From Dermatophilus congolensis (GTDB taxonomy: Bacteria > Actinomycetota > Actinomycetes > Actinomycetales > Dermatophilaceae): a DNA stretch of 64,000 nt. Shown piece after piece: positions 28,206 through 37,365 of the stretch. The position numbers were made by a program, and so were the translations under genes. The stretch covers positions 58,888 to 122,887 of the forward strand of contig JAUNUP010000004.1 in assembly GCA_030538115.1 (NCBI GenBank), read 5' to 3'. Every line of letters starts with the position of its first letter. Position 1 is the stretch's first letter. Under the pieces are notes generated by a model. That model saw only the letters and a program-made list of their open reading frames with translations. It searched no databases and was not told the DNA's origin.

Positions 28206-29036
28206 GTGAGCCGCACGCGAGCGGCCGGAGGCGAGAACCCGGCTGAAGACACAGGTGCCGAACCGGACCCCAGGCTGCCGCGCACCCCCTGGCCCCGGCG
28301 TGTGCTCGTGGCCGAGTCGCTGCTCGTCATCGGCGTCGGGCTGGGCGCCTCCGCGGTCTATGCCGTGCTCAACATCGTCAACCGGCTCACGGTGGGTGTG
28401 GCTCTGGGCGAGCAGTCGTCGTCGCTGAACAACGCCGTCACACCCGACCGACCTTGGCTCGACCTGGCCTACCAGCTCGCGGGCATCGGCCTGCCCGTGA
28501 TCCCCGCCCTCCTGGCCGTTCACCTGCTCACCCGCGACGACGTGCGTGCACGTCTGCTCATCGGGTGGGACCTGCGCCGTCCCTGGCACGACCTCGGCGT
28601 TGGCGCGGCCCTAGCGGCCGCCATCGGCATCCCGGGCCTCGGCTTCTACCTGCTCGCCCGCGAACTCGGTGTCAACACGACGGTCTCGGCCGCCGGTCTC
28701 GCCGACGTGTGGTGGGCCATACCGGTACTCGTGCTCGCCTCCCTCGGCAACGCCGTGCTGGAGGAGGTGACGATGCTGGCCTACCTGTTCACCCGGTGGC
28801 GGCAGGCCGGCTACGGAGTCGTCGGCATCGTCGTCACATCGGCGCTACTGCGGGGCAGCTACCACCTCTACCAGGGCTTCGGCGGGTTCGTCGGCAACAT
28901 CGCGATGGGCCTGTTGCTCGGAGCCGTCTACGCCCGCACTCGCCGGGTGATGCCGATGGTCGTGGCGCACACCCTCATCGACGTGGTCGCGTTCGTCGGT
29001 TACACCCTGGTCGCCCCACACGTCGACTGGCTGTGA
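28206..29036 (+). CDS. CPBP family intramembrane metalloprotease, variant motif 1
   Basis: A 276-residue protein with about eight hydrophobic segments after a polar 35-residue head. Motif 1 reads EEVTMLAYLFTR, keeping the Glu pair but not the Arg of the usual EExxxR; motif 2 is RGSYHLYQGFGG and the third His is in VVAHTLIDVVAF. I recall this variant as common in an actinobacterial CPBP subgroup, so it need not be inactive. The substrate is unknown. GTG 28206 is leaderless by its TACCGT spacing. Confidence 0.86.
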   Translation: MSRTRAAGGENPAEDTGAEPDPRLPRTPWPRRVLVAESLLVIGVGLGASAVYAVLNIVNRLTVGVALGEQSSSLNNAVTPDRPWLDLAYQLAGIGLPVIPALLAVHLLTRDDVRARLLIGWDLRRPWHDLGVGAALAAAIGIPGLGFYLLARELGVNTTVSAAGLADVWWAIPVLVLASLGNAVLEEVTMLAYLFTRWRQAGYGVVGIVVTSALLRGSYHLYQGFGGFVGNIAMGLLLGAVYARTRRVMPMVVAHTLIDVVAFVGYTLVAPHVDWL

Positions 29037-29097
29037 GGCGGCAGCCCGCGTTCACGCATCGGCCGCGCACGGACCCGCCGCAACGACGCGGTCGAGC

Positions 29098-30444
29098 TCA
29101 GTGCAGGTGCGGGTTGTAGAGAAGCGAATTCGGGCGGCACTCGCAGTCCATCGCGATGCGCAGGTCGGAGGCGATCGTGCCCTCGCGGCGCAGTTCGAAC
29201 AGCCGAGGCACGATGCGGTCGCGGATCATCCACGGGTCGAGGGTGTTGAGGTAGATCTTGGTGCCGCCCTCGAACCCGGCCAGGTTGCTCACCCGCCACT
29301 TGAGCACGATGCGCCACGGCATCGGCAGGTCGAAATCGGGCGGCTGGTGGTGCCATTCCTCGTTGCACGGCACGTCGGGGCCGGTGGCGGCGTGCAGGGC
29401 GTGCAACACGTCGGAGATGCCGCGCACCTCCTCATCGGTGTGCTCCCACGGGCGGGTGTGCGCGCTCTTGCTGAAGATCTCGAGGCTCGGGTACCGGTGT
29501 CCGAAACCGGCGAACGCGACGGCGTAATCGTTCTCGGCGACAACGAGGTTCTGCCGGGCCGCGTAGTCGACGGCCAACTCGTTATAGACGTTGAGGTTCG
29601 CGCGCAGCCGCTGCGCCTCCAGTTCGGTCTGCACGCTGTGACTGTCGATGGCGACGACCTGCTTGTGCAGGTGGTCGAACGACGCTCCGGCCGGCTTGAG
29701 CCAGTTCTGAAAGGCGGAGACGTAGCGCGCGTACCGGATGTTGGCGTACAGATCGCGCATCGTCTCGACGGTGAGGTCGACGAACCGGTAGTGCTCTTCG
29801 GGCGTGAGCGTGCCCGCGGAGGCGAGCTCGTCGTCACGCACGGCGCCGTCGACCACGTGGCGCCGGGCGACGATCACGTCGTGTCCGCCCGCGAAGAACC
29901 CGGTGGCGGCCTCGAGCCGTTCGGCAGCGGTGAGCCGGCTGATCTGGGCGGCCGACTTGCCCTGTGCCAGCATCCGCTGCCGCACCACGGCGTCGACGTG
30001 CCGCTTGCCGCGGGTGGTCGAGATGTACGTGTCGCGGCGCTCGATGATGTGCGCCGGCGGCTCGTACCCGTAGTTCTCGTGCCAGAAGTCGTACGACACG
30101 ATCTCGAACAGGTTCGGGATACGCCGGAATTCGGCCACGCTCGATTCGCGGTCTTCGGCGCTGACACCGGGTAGGGTCACCCACTCGTCGCCCTGGTCGC
30201 CCTGCCTGACCACCCGCGCCTTCTCGGGCGGGGTCTGGGCGTACCGCTGCTCGCAGAACGCGCACAGGTTGCGGTGCTCGCCGCGCGCGAGCTCCTTGCT
30301 GGCGGCCGCGACCAGGCCGAGAGGGCGGTGGCCGCGACCGGGCACAGTCCACACCTCGGTGCCGGTGAACGGGTTGAACTGCTTCACGGTGCCGTCGGGC
30401 ATCCGCATCAGCGGCTCCCGACCGGGGGCGTTGGGGTAGAGCAC
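29098..30444 (-). CDS. DUF4921 family protein (GalT-like HIT superfamily)
   Basis: A 448-residue protein resembling galactose-1-phosphate uridylyltransferase in arrangement. A CAFC zinc-type motif lies near residue 63, a histidine-rich HIT-like motif FDHLHKQVVAID near 257, and EWHHQPP near 366 may bind metal. These fit the actinobacterial DUF4921 family; nucleotidyl transfer is plausible but unproven. The start is GTG 30444, six bases after TAGGCT. It faces the CPBP gene and follows a small hypothetical gene on the same strand. Confidence 0.85.
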   Translation of the reverse strand: MLYPNAPGREPLMRMPDGTVKQFNPFTGTEVWTVPGRGHRPLGLVAAASKELARGEHRNLCAFCEQRYAQTPPEKARVVRQGDQGDEWVTLPGVSAEDRESSVAEFRRIPNLFEIVSYDFWHENYGYEPPAHIIERRDTYISTTRGKRHVDAVVRQRMLAQGKSAAQISRLTAAERLEAATGFFAGGHDVIVARRHVVDGAVRDDELASAGTLTPEEHYRFVDLTVETMRDLYANIRYARYVSAFQNWLKPAGASFDHLHKQVVAIDSHSVQTELEAQRLRANLNVYNELAVDYAARQNLVVAENDYAVAFAGFGHRYPSLEIFSKSAHTRPWEHTDEEVRGISDVLHALHAATGPDVPCNEEWHHQPPDFDLPMPWRIVLKWRVSNLAGFEGGTKIYLNTLDPWMIRDRIVPRLFELRREGTIASDLRIAMDCECRPNSLLYNPHLH

Positions 30445-30450
30445 CTGCCC

Positions 30451-30456
30451 AGCCTA
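30451..30456 (-). promoter_or_regulatory. -10 element TAGGCT for DUF4921 start
   Basis: Minus strand TAGGCT, six bases, GTG 30444. Confidence 0.6.
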
Positions 30457-30514
30457 GGCCGGGCAGGTGGTCACGACGTGGGGGACAGGCCAGCGTGGGG
30501 CCGTGAGATCGCGC

Positions 30515-30928
30515 CTAGAGCCGGATGTCGGCGCGGCCCCGCCCGATCGACTCCAGGTAGCTCACGGCCTTGTCCATGGCCGGGCCAGAGTACGGGTTCG
30601 TGAATCCCTTTCGGCCCGCGTTCTGCTCGTCGATGCGAGCGGCCGCGTTGCGCAGGTAGACCGCGGTGACGTCTTGGTGCGGTGCCAATTCGCCGGTGCG
30701 CCGGTCGAGAGCCAACTGCTGCGCGAACTGGCTCGACGGCTCCTTGGCCTCGAGGGCTTCGCCGGTGGCGGCGCGCAGCAACTGCGAATCGGTCTCGGTG
30801 AGGTACCTGAAGTCGTTGAGCACGCCGTAGCGGCGTGCGGTCGCACGTTGCGCGGTCGCGGCCTCGGTGGCCTCGATGGCGGCGGTGGACCGGACATTGG
30901 TGAGGTCCGAAGAGCTCGAGATACGCAT
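30515..30928 (-). CDS. Hypothetical protein, 137 residues
   Basis: A polar, helix-rich protein with no signal peptide, membrane segment or recognised domain. A central segment YGVLNDFRYLTETDSQLLRA and the C-terminal YSGPAMDKAVSYLESIGRG look conserved-like. ATG 30928 is preceded by TGGAGCG; the frame is open upstream to 31348 but that part is low-complexity and overlaps the divergent exporter. Sequence style resembles small actinobacterial structural or regulatory proteins, without a name. Confidence 0.65.
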   Translation of the reverse strand: MRISSSSDLTNVRSTAAIEATEAATAQRATARRYGVLNDFRYLTETDSQLLRAATGEALEAKEPSSQFAQQLALDRRTGELAPHQDVTAVYLRNAAARIDEQNAGRKGFTNPYSGPAMDKAVSYLESIGRGRADIRL

Positions 30929-31103
30929 GGCGCTCCAGTCGCGGGGGGATAACGAAGGGCGGAGTCCATTCCTTGCCGCCCTATCGGCCGTAATCCCGCG
31001 ACCGTGAATCCTTTTCGTCTCGCCGTCCGTCTCCCGCGCCGCCGCCGATGCTGTCCGAGGCGGATTCGAGCCGCCGACATCGGTACCGGATACTGGAGGG
31101 GAC

Positions 31104-32342
31104 ATGTCGAGCACACCTCTTTCCGGCGGGCCGCACGAGCCCGAAGCCGTTCGCATCCCCCGTGAGATCTGGATCCTCGTCGCCGCCGCGTTCTGCGTGG
31201 CCATCGGGTACGGCATCGTCGCCCCCGTGCTGCCGCAGTACGCAGCCGGATTCGGGGTCGGAGTACAGGCTGCGAGCGCCATCGTCAGCGTCTTCGCGTT
31301 CGCGCGGCTCGTCTCGGCTCCCGGAGGCGGCGCGCTCGTCGACCGCATCGGCGAACGACGCGTCTACATGACCGGGTTGTTCATCGTGGCCCTCTCGACC
31401 GGCGCCGCCGCGTTCGCGAACTCCTACCTGCAGCTCGTCGTGTTTCGCGGGCTCGGCGGTATCGGGTCGGCAATGTTCACTGTGTCGTCGGCGGCGCTGC
31501 TGGTGCGGCTCGCGCCGCCCGCGATCCGGGGACGCTGCTCCTCGGCCTACGGGTCGGCGTTTCTCATCGGCAACATCGCCGGGCCGGTGCTCGGCGGCCT
31601 CACCGCCGGGCTCGGTTACCGCGTGCCGTTTCTCATCTACGCGGTGATGCTGCTGGTCGCGACGGCTGTCGTGGCGCTATTCCTGCGTGAATCGCAGCCG
31701 TTCAGCCGTGCCGCGGCCGCTGCGCGCGACGTGATGACGTTCGGTGAAGCCGTCACGGTCGGCGCCTACCGCAGTGCTCTGATCAGCGGATTCGCCAACG
31801 GGTGGGCCAACTTCGGTATCCGCATCGCGCTCATCCCGCTGTTCGCCGCCGCCGTGCCAGGGCTGGGTGTCGCCTGGGCGGGCGTCGCGCTCACCGTGTT
31901 CGCGGTCGGCAATGCGGCGGCGCTCGCGGTCGCCGGGCGAGCGGTGGACAGGTTCGGTCGGCGGCCGTTCCTCATCTCCGGGTTCCTCATCAACGGCATC
32001 GCCACGGCGGCCCTCGGGCTCTCGCGCTCGATCACCGCCCTGGTCGTCACCTCGCTCATCGCCGGCGCCGGTTCTGGCATGGCCAATCCCGCCCAGCAGG
32101 CCGCAGTCGCCGACATCGTCGGCTCGGGCCGTAACGGCGGCAAGGTGCTCGCCGGGTTCCAGATGGCCCAAGACTTCGGCACGATCACCGGCCCCCTCGT
32201 CGCGGGAGGCATCGCCGCCGCAGCCGGGTACTCGGGCGCGTTCGCGCTCACCGGAGCGGTGGTCGTGCTCGGCGCCCTGGCCTGGGTGCCGGTCGCCGAG
32301 ACCATGCCCGCCCGGCGCGCCTCGCCGCAGGGCAGTGTCTGA
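31104..32342 (+). CDS. MFS transporter (drug-exporter type)
   Basis: A 412-residue major facilitator with twelve predicted helices. The loop 2-3 motif is GGGALVDRIGERRVY and the second-half equivalent is GRAVDRFGRRPF. The helix-5 segment GSAFLIGNIAGPVLGG resembles motif C of proton-driven exporters. The substrate is unknown and no regulator is adjacent. ATG 31104 has GGAGGGG before it. Its 3' end converges with the beta-propeller protein gene. Confidence 0.88.
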   Translation: MSSTPLSGGPHEPEAVRIPREIWILVAAAFCVAIGYGIVAPVLPQYAAGFGVGVQAASAIVSVFAFARLVSAPGGGALVDRIGERRVYMTGLFIVALSTGAAAFANSYLQLVVFRGLGGIGSAMFTVSSAALLVRLAPPAIRGRCSSAYGSAFLIGNIAGPVLGGLTAGLGYRVPFLIYAVMLLVATAVVALFLRESQPFSRAAAAARDVMTFGEAVTVGAYRSALISGFANGWANFGIRIALIPLFAAAVPGLGVAWAGVALTVFAVGNAAALAVAGRAVDRFGRRPFLISGFLINGIATAALGLSRSITALVVTSLIAGAGSGMANPAQQAAVADIVGSGRNGGKVLAGFQMAQDFGTITGPLVAGGIAAAAGYSGAFALTGAVVVLGALAWVPVAETMPARRASPQGSV

Positions 32343-32371
32343 CGCATCGGTTCAAACGTGACCTGCTGCCA

Positions 32372-32387
32372 GGCCCGAAGTCGGGCC
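32372..32387. terminator. Bidirectional terminator between convergent genes
   Basis: GGCCCGA-AG-TCGGGCC, 30 bases after the exporter stop and 62 before the minus-strand gene end; a run of nine Gs follows. Confidence 0.5.
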
Positions 32388-32449
32388 GCAGGGGGGGGCT
32401 CGTGTCCGGGCCGTGCTAGGCCCGTGTTAGGCCGAGTGTTCAGCCGGCA

Positions 32450-34432
32450 TCACGCCTCCGGCAGAACGATGAACCCTGCCTCCGAGCCGTCGGGCAGCAC
32501 AACCTCCCCGGTGTCGTCGACGATGGGGCCGCGCAGGCGGATGACCGCGCCGTCGGGAGTGGTGGTCTCGGGAGGATGCGTGTCGTCGGGCAGCACGCCG
32601 CGCTGCACGGTCGGCCCCGTCTCCACGGCTTGTTCTCCGACCAGGCCGAACGCGCGATCGGCGGTGACGGATTGCGTGGTCCAGGCGCCGAGGTCGGCCA
32701 CTGCCCCCGCCCGGATGTCGACGAGTGTGCGGCCCAGCACTCCCCACGTGCCCGCGGGGGAGGCGACCCAGCCGACCTCCGTACCAGCTGCGAGGGCGGG
32801 GCCCCGGAAGCTGGCCCGCACGTCGGAGGCCCGGTCGGTGTGCACCACGACCTCCGGCGGCTTGTTACGGAAGGCCGGGTACGTGAGGATGATCGATTCG
32901 CCGGAGTAGCCGGTCACCGACGGGTGGCTGTCGGCAGGGCGGGCGTCGGCACCCGGGTTCTCCCAGGGCCGGGCTTTGCCCGCGGGGCGGCCGGCCCGCA
33001 GATGCCACCAACCGGCCGCAGAGGCAGCCGTGACCGTTCTGTCCGCACGTGCCGCCAGCGCGTAGGCGCCCTCGGGCACGGCGATCTCGGTGAGGCCATC
33101 GGAGTCGATCACGGCCACCGTCTCCGGCCCGACCCCGATGAGGGGCGCCACGCCGAGGTAGGTGACCTGCGCGTTCGTCGGCAGGTCGGCCGCGGCTACC
33201 GGTTTGCCGGCGTCGACCGACCAGGCGAGCAATCGATCGCCCACATGCAGGGCCAGGGCATCGGTCTGCGCCAACTGCGTGCGCGAGAGGTGACCGCGCA
33301 CGGGGCCGGTCGGCAACGTCACCCGCCACCGGGGTTCGCCGGTGGCTATGTCTGCCACGACGACCTCCCGATCTGTTGTGACGTAGGCGACGGCGTCGTT
33401 CAACCCGACGACGGGGCCTGCATCCGCGGTGAGGGGGCCCGTCGACCAGGTGGCCTCGCGGGCCCAGCCAGGAGGCGGGGACACCGGTAGCGCCGCAGCG
33501 AGCGAGCCGGGCCCGGAACCCGATCCGAGTTGGTGGGCCACGAGCGTGATCGCGAGAACCACCGTCACTGCTGCGGTGACGATCAGTGCCAACGACCTGC
33601 CCATCCGGCGGGGAGTGGACGTTCCGCCTTGCTGCTCCTGCGTGGTTCTGCGCCGCGCCTCGTCCATGAGTCGCTGTCGCCGAGCCGCCCGATCCTCAAC
33701 GGTGGGGCCTGATGCCTCCACGCGGCGAGAGCGAGGTGTCGGCGGCGCAGGCTCGGGAGGCGCTTCGAGCGAATCGCCTGATCGGACAGGGACCTTCGAC
33801 GCTTGAGCCGCAGCACGCCGCCCAGTTCGCTCGCGGCGAGACGACGGCGCCGAACCCCGCAGGAGTGCCCGCGGTCCAGCGGGTGCGCTCGGCTGGACAG
33901 GCACAGCCGCAGTGGCATTTCCAGGCTCAGTCGCAGCAGGAAGTGGATCGGCGTTGGCCGAAGTCGGCCGGTTCAGCAGTACCTCGGCTGCCTTGCCGAG
34001 TTCGCCGTCGAGTGGGGTCTCGGGCTGAGACCTGCTGTGTGCCAGCGTGCTGGGCACCGAGTCGGGCACAGGGTCGGGAGCGGGGTCGTCGAACGAGACG
34101 AACAGCCGGCCGTCGCGGTGGATCACCACCGAGCGCCGCTCGACATCTCCGACGACCTTGGCGCGGAGGTAGCGGTACGGCCTCCCGAACGCATCGATGC
34201 CCGCGACCCTGTCGACCATGGCGGCGACGGCGCGGATCGCGGCGTCGCGAGCGTCCTCGCCGGGCAGCGGAATGACGTCGACGCCCTCGACCACCGCTAT
34301 CTGATTGCCGACCGCGTCGACATCGAAGGCGATCTCGACGATTGTGTGCGGCGGGATCTCGTCGGGAGTGGGCGGGCTGTTCAGGTCGCGCGGGTCGAGC
34401 GGGCGCGGTACCAACGGTTGGTCGCCGCTCAT
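32450..34432 (-). CDS. Single-pass membrane protein with extracellular PQQ-like beta-propeller
   Basis: A 660-residue protein. Residues 28-120 form a compact alpha/beta domain (VEIAFDVDAVGNQIAVVEG, VVIHRDGRLFVSF) predicted cytosolic; 121-278 are Pro/Arg/Ser-rich and disordered; 281-300 is the only membrane helix; 301-660 contain repeated beta-strand units such as VVVADIATGEPRWRV and LAWSVDAGKPVAAADL, like PQQ-type propeller blades. Its ATG overlaps the stop of the large upstream gene (TGATG), so the two are translationally coupled and probably form one surface assembly. I do not recognise the whole protein. Confidence 0.78.
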   Translation of the reverse strand: MSGDQPLVPRPLDPRDLNSPPTPDEIPPHTIVEIAFDVDAVGNQIAVVEGVDVIPLPGEDARDAAIRAVAAMVDRVAGIDAFGRPYRYLRAKVVGDVERRSVVIHRDGRLFVSFDDPAPDPVPDSVPSTLAHSRSQPETPLDGELGKAAEVLLNRPTSANADPLPAATEPGNATAAVPVQPSAPAGPRALLRGSAPSSRRERTGRRAAAQASKVPVRSGDSLEAPPEPAPPTPRSRRVEASGPTVEDRAARRQRLMDEARRRTTQEQQGGTSTPRRMGRSLALIVTAAVTVVLAITLVAHQLGSGSGPGSLAAALPVSPPPGWAREATWSTGPLTADAGPVVGLNDAVAYVTTDREVVVADIATGEPRWRVTLPTGPVRGHLSRTQLAQTDALALHVGDRLLAWSVDAGKPVAAADLPTNAQVTYLGVAPLIGVGPETVAVIDSDGLTEIAVPEGAYALAARADRTVTAASAAGWWHLRAGRPAGKARPWENPGADARPADSHPSVTGYSGESIILTYPAFRNKPPEVVVHTDRASDVRASFRGPALAAGTEVGWVASPAGTWGVLGRTLVDIRAGAVADLGAWTTQSVTADRAFGLVGEQAVETGPTVQRGVLPDDTHPPETTTPDGAVIRLRGPIVDDTGEVVLPDGSEAGFIVLPEA

Positions 34433-37365
34433 CAGAACAGTGCTCGATAGACGTTGGCGGCGGATCCACCGCGTGAGGCCGACGGCTCCGAGTACAGGTC
34501 ATACGCGAGCAGACCGCGCCGGGCCATCCTCGACAGCCAGTCGTGCACATTCTGTACGTACGCGCCATTGCCCGCGGAGGCCGCCGAGCCTGGGGCGGGG
34601 CCCCATCCGCTCAGCGCGATGCGGGCCTTGCGGTCGCTGGCGAAGTCGCTCCACCAGTTCAACCCGCCTTCTCCGTTGACGGTCTTGCTCCAGTTGTCAC
34701 CGGTGTCGAGGGAGTCGATGCCGAGGATGTCGACCACGCCGTCGCCAGGCCAGGCCACCATCAGGTCGGTGGGGCTGGTCGGGCCGCCGGCGCCACGGGG
34801 ACTGCTGGGGTTCATGGCGGTGCGGTCGACGGTCCATTGCATCCGAGCCTTGGGCAGCACGCCGCGTACCGCTGCGGCCACCTGCCGGTAGCAGGCTGCG
34901 AACGCCTCCGGTTGTGTTGCCGCACCTGGGTCGCCGAGGTCGAGCACCGGCGAGGCGATCCCTGCGTCGGCGAGCGCTCGCGCGAACCCCTCCCACTGGG
35001 TGCGGTAGTCGCCCTTGCTGCAGGCCGTCAGTGTGGCGCCGCGTGTCGGCAGCAGGGGAGCGCTGATGACCTTCGTCGTCACCGACCCGCGCAGGGCGGC
35101 CTTCACGGCCGACGTCGGTGCAAGCTCTGTCCACGTCTTCGGCGCCAACGTCACGGCCGCGACAGACACCTTGGCCCGCCTCGCGGACCGCACCGTGTCG
35201 GCGTGAGCCCGTTCCGCGGCGGTGCCCGCAGCGGCTACGACTCCGCTGGCCCAGGTCGGCGTGCTCTCCGGAACGATGGGATACGACGAGACCGTCCGCC
35301 CCGCCGACCCGGTCGGCGTGGCACGGGGCGGTCGTGAACGCATGGGCGCGGGCATTGTCGGCCCGGCCACCGGCGGCCTCTTCGGGCGGATCAGGGCTGA
35401 CGGCGGAGTCGCCGGGGCGCGGCTCGGCCCGGAGTCCCGGGAGGGTGTCGTCGAGGTCGCGTCGGGACGCGGGTGCGTGGGTTGCCCTGGATTCGTCGAC
35501 TCGCCCGGTGCCTCGGATGTGCTCGGACTCGTGGTTGGAGCCGTCGTTGGAGCCGTGGTGCGAACCGAGGTTGGAGCCGGGCTCGCCTTCGGGTTCTCGG
35601 TCGAGGTCGGGCTCTCGGTTGAGGTCGGGCTCGCGGCCTCGCCCCGGTTCGCCGGCGCGGCAGGGCTCGTGAACTCGGTGCGACGCGCGGTCGGCACCGG
35701 TTGCTCGCCTCGGCGCTCCCGGGTGCGCGCATCTTCGGCGCGAGTGGCGCTACGTTCCGCGCGAACTCCGCTGTCATCAGGCTTGGCGGGTTGATCCCTC
35801 GACGTGGTCGGGCTCGGTTCCGTTCGACGTGGAGGGAACAGGCTCGGCAGGGTCGAGCGCGCCGAGCCGCCCCGCAACACGCGCGGGACTCCTTGGCGCT
35901 GAGGCAACGTCGCCCGAGCCGTCGGCCGAGCGACGGAGGGTTCGGGTGTCTTCTTCTGATCTGGCGCGACCTGCGCGACCTTTGTGCCGGTCGTGTTCGC
36001 CTTGATCGCTACCTTCCCTCCCTTGTCTTCCTTCATCGGAGGGGCCAGCTTCATTGGATTCGCAGGAAAGGCTTTCGTCGATGGTCTCGCCGGAGGGACC
36101 GCCTTCGATGGATTCACCGGACGGGTCGCCTGCGTGGCCTTCGGCTGCTCGCGAGGCTCCGTGGACTTCTCGATCTGGCCGCTGCCGTCGTCGCTGTCGC
36201 GGCGGTTCTCTTGCGCTCGCTCGCGTGCGGCCTTGGCGGCGAGCCCCCTGGCCAGCGCCGCCTTCACCTCTGAGGCGGTCTTCGCGCTCAGCGCGCTACC
36301 CCCGTTCCCGTTGGTCCGAGGCGCTGCCCGGCCAGGAACGACGGGTGCAGCGGTCGCCGTGGTCCTCGGCCCGCCCATGCCGTTGCCACCAGGTGCGGGG
36401 GCGTTCGGTTTGTCGGTTTCGTTGCGCTGTCCACCTCGGCCTACCGATCGCTGCGGAGCGTGGTCACCGGGCGTGCTCTGATCGCCTGAGTCGCGGGGCT
36501 CGGCAGCAGACGGTGCGGCTGCAGGTGGGGCGGCAGCCGGCGCGGCACCGTTGGCGAGAATCCGCCACGACCATTCGACCCGCGACGCCTCGACCGTCAC
36601 GGTCGGAGAAGGGGCCTGCGTCGGCGGAGCCGCATTGGTCGATGGAACTGGATTGGTCGGTAGAGCCGCGCTGGTTGCTGGAGGCGCACTGACCGACGAC
36701 TTTGAGGACGGATCACCTGATGCCGTGATGACCGACTCAGGTGAGGGAGAAGACGAAGTGGGCGAGACAGCCTCGGCGTTGAGCGTTTCGGCCGTCTCCG
36801 CAGCCGGAGTCTCCGTGACCTCCTGCGCCGGTGGCGAATACGACGCAGTCACCTCCGGCTGGAGCGATGGCGGCGACGTCGTTGACGATGTCGCTGATGA
36901 CTGTGCTGAAGATGGCTGTGGAGCCGATGAAGGAGCCTCCGATGACGGTTCTGCATGAAGCGTTTCCGGCTCTCGCGTGCGATCGGCCTCGGGCGCGCGG
37001 TGCGGTTGTGGCGCTTCCGTCTCGGGTGCGTGAGTCGCCTCCGGTTCGGGCGAGTGAGTCGCCTCTGGCTCGCGTCTCGGCTCCGCGGGGGCGGAGCTCA
37101 CGGAGTGGTCGTGGCTGGACTCTGCGGACGTGTGGCTCGCCGACGGCTGAGCGCTCGAGTCCGCCCTGAACTCCGCCCTCGATCCTGCGGGTGGGCCGGC
37201 CGGCTCGGGAGTGCTGCCGCTGCCGGCCGCGTCCGGCGGAGGTTCGATCGCCCGTGGTGGCTCGTCAGCCGCGGCGGTCGGGGCTGCGACGAGCCAGACC
37301 GCCAATGCTGCTCCGACCGTTCGCAGGGGCGTGCGTCGCCGATCGGCAAGGTTGTCGTGCTGCAC
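34432..37365 (-). CDS. Secreted PAST-rich stalk protein with degenerate GH26-like domain
   Basis: A 977-residue protein. Residues 1-33 are a Sec signal (cleavage likely before DEPP). Residues about 35-690 are one long Pro/Ala/Ser/Thr/Glu-rich low-complexity stalk with many short imperfect repeats. Residues about 695-977 align by eye with the GH26-like enzyme at 46030-47106: FAACYRQVAAAVRGVLP with FRAAYRRVVTVMRKVSP, GVVDILGIDSLD with DVVDLIGVDVYD, and LLAYDLYSEP with LVAELYFNEP. Both catalytic positions differ: Glu173 of the enzyme aligns with Pro813 here, and Glu292 (PEWG) with Gly920 (SGWG). It is probably a non-catalytic glycan binder. GTG 37365 follows GAAAGGTGG. Confidence 0.8.
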   Translation of the reverse strand: MQHDNLADRRRTPLRTVGAALAVWLVAAPTAAADEPPRAIEPPPDAAGSGSTPEPAGPPAGSRAEFRADSSAQPSASHTSAESSHDHSVSSAPAEPRREPEATHSPEPEATHAPETEAPQPHRAPEADRTREPETLHAEPSSEAPSSAPQPSSAQSSATSSTTSPPSLQPEVTASYSPPAQEVTETPAAETAETLNAEAVSPTSSSPSPESVITASGDPSSKSSVSAPPATSAALPTNPVPSTNAAPPTQAPSPTVTVEASRVEWSWRILANGAAPAAAPPAAAPSAAEPRDSGDQSTPGDHAPQRSVGRGGQRNETDKPNAPAPGGNGMGGPRTTATAAPVVPGRAAPRTNGNGGSALSAKTASEVKAALARGLAAKAARERAQENRRDSDDGSGQIEKSTEPREQPKATQATRPVNPSKAVPPARPSTKAFPANPMKLAPPMKEDKGGKVAIKANTTGTKVAQVAPDQKKTPEPSVARPTARATLPQRQGVPRVLRGGSARSTLPSLFPPRRTEPSPTTSRDQPAKPDDSGVRAERSATRAEDARTRERRGEQPVPTARRTEFTSPAAPANRGEAASPTSTESPTSTENPKASPAPTSVRTTAPTTAPTTSPSTSEAPGESTNPGQPTHPRPDATSTTPSRDSGPSRAPATPPSALIRPKRPPVAGPTMPAPMRSRPPRATPTGSAGRTVSSYPIVPESTPTWASGVVAAAGTAAERAHADTVRSARRAKVSVAAVTLAPKTWTELAPTSAVKAALRGSVTTKVISAPLLPTRGATLTACSKGDYRTQWEGFARALADAGIASPVLDLGDPGAATQPEAFAACYRQVAAAVRGVLPKARMQWTVDRTAMNPSSPRGAGGPTSPTDLMVAWPGDGVVDILGIDSLDTGDNWSKTVNGEGGLNWWSDFASDRKARIALSGWGPAPGSAASAGNGAYVQNVHDWLSRMARRGLLAYDLYSEPSASRGGSAANVYRALF

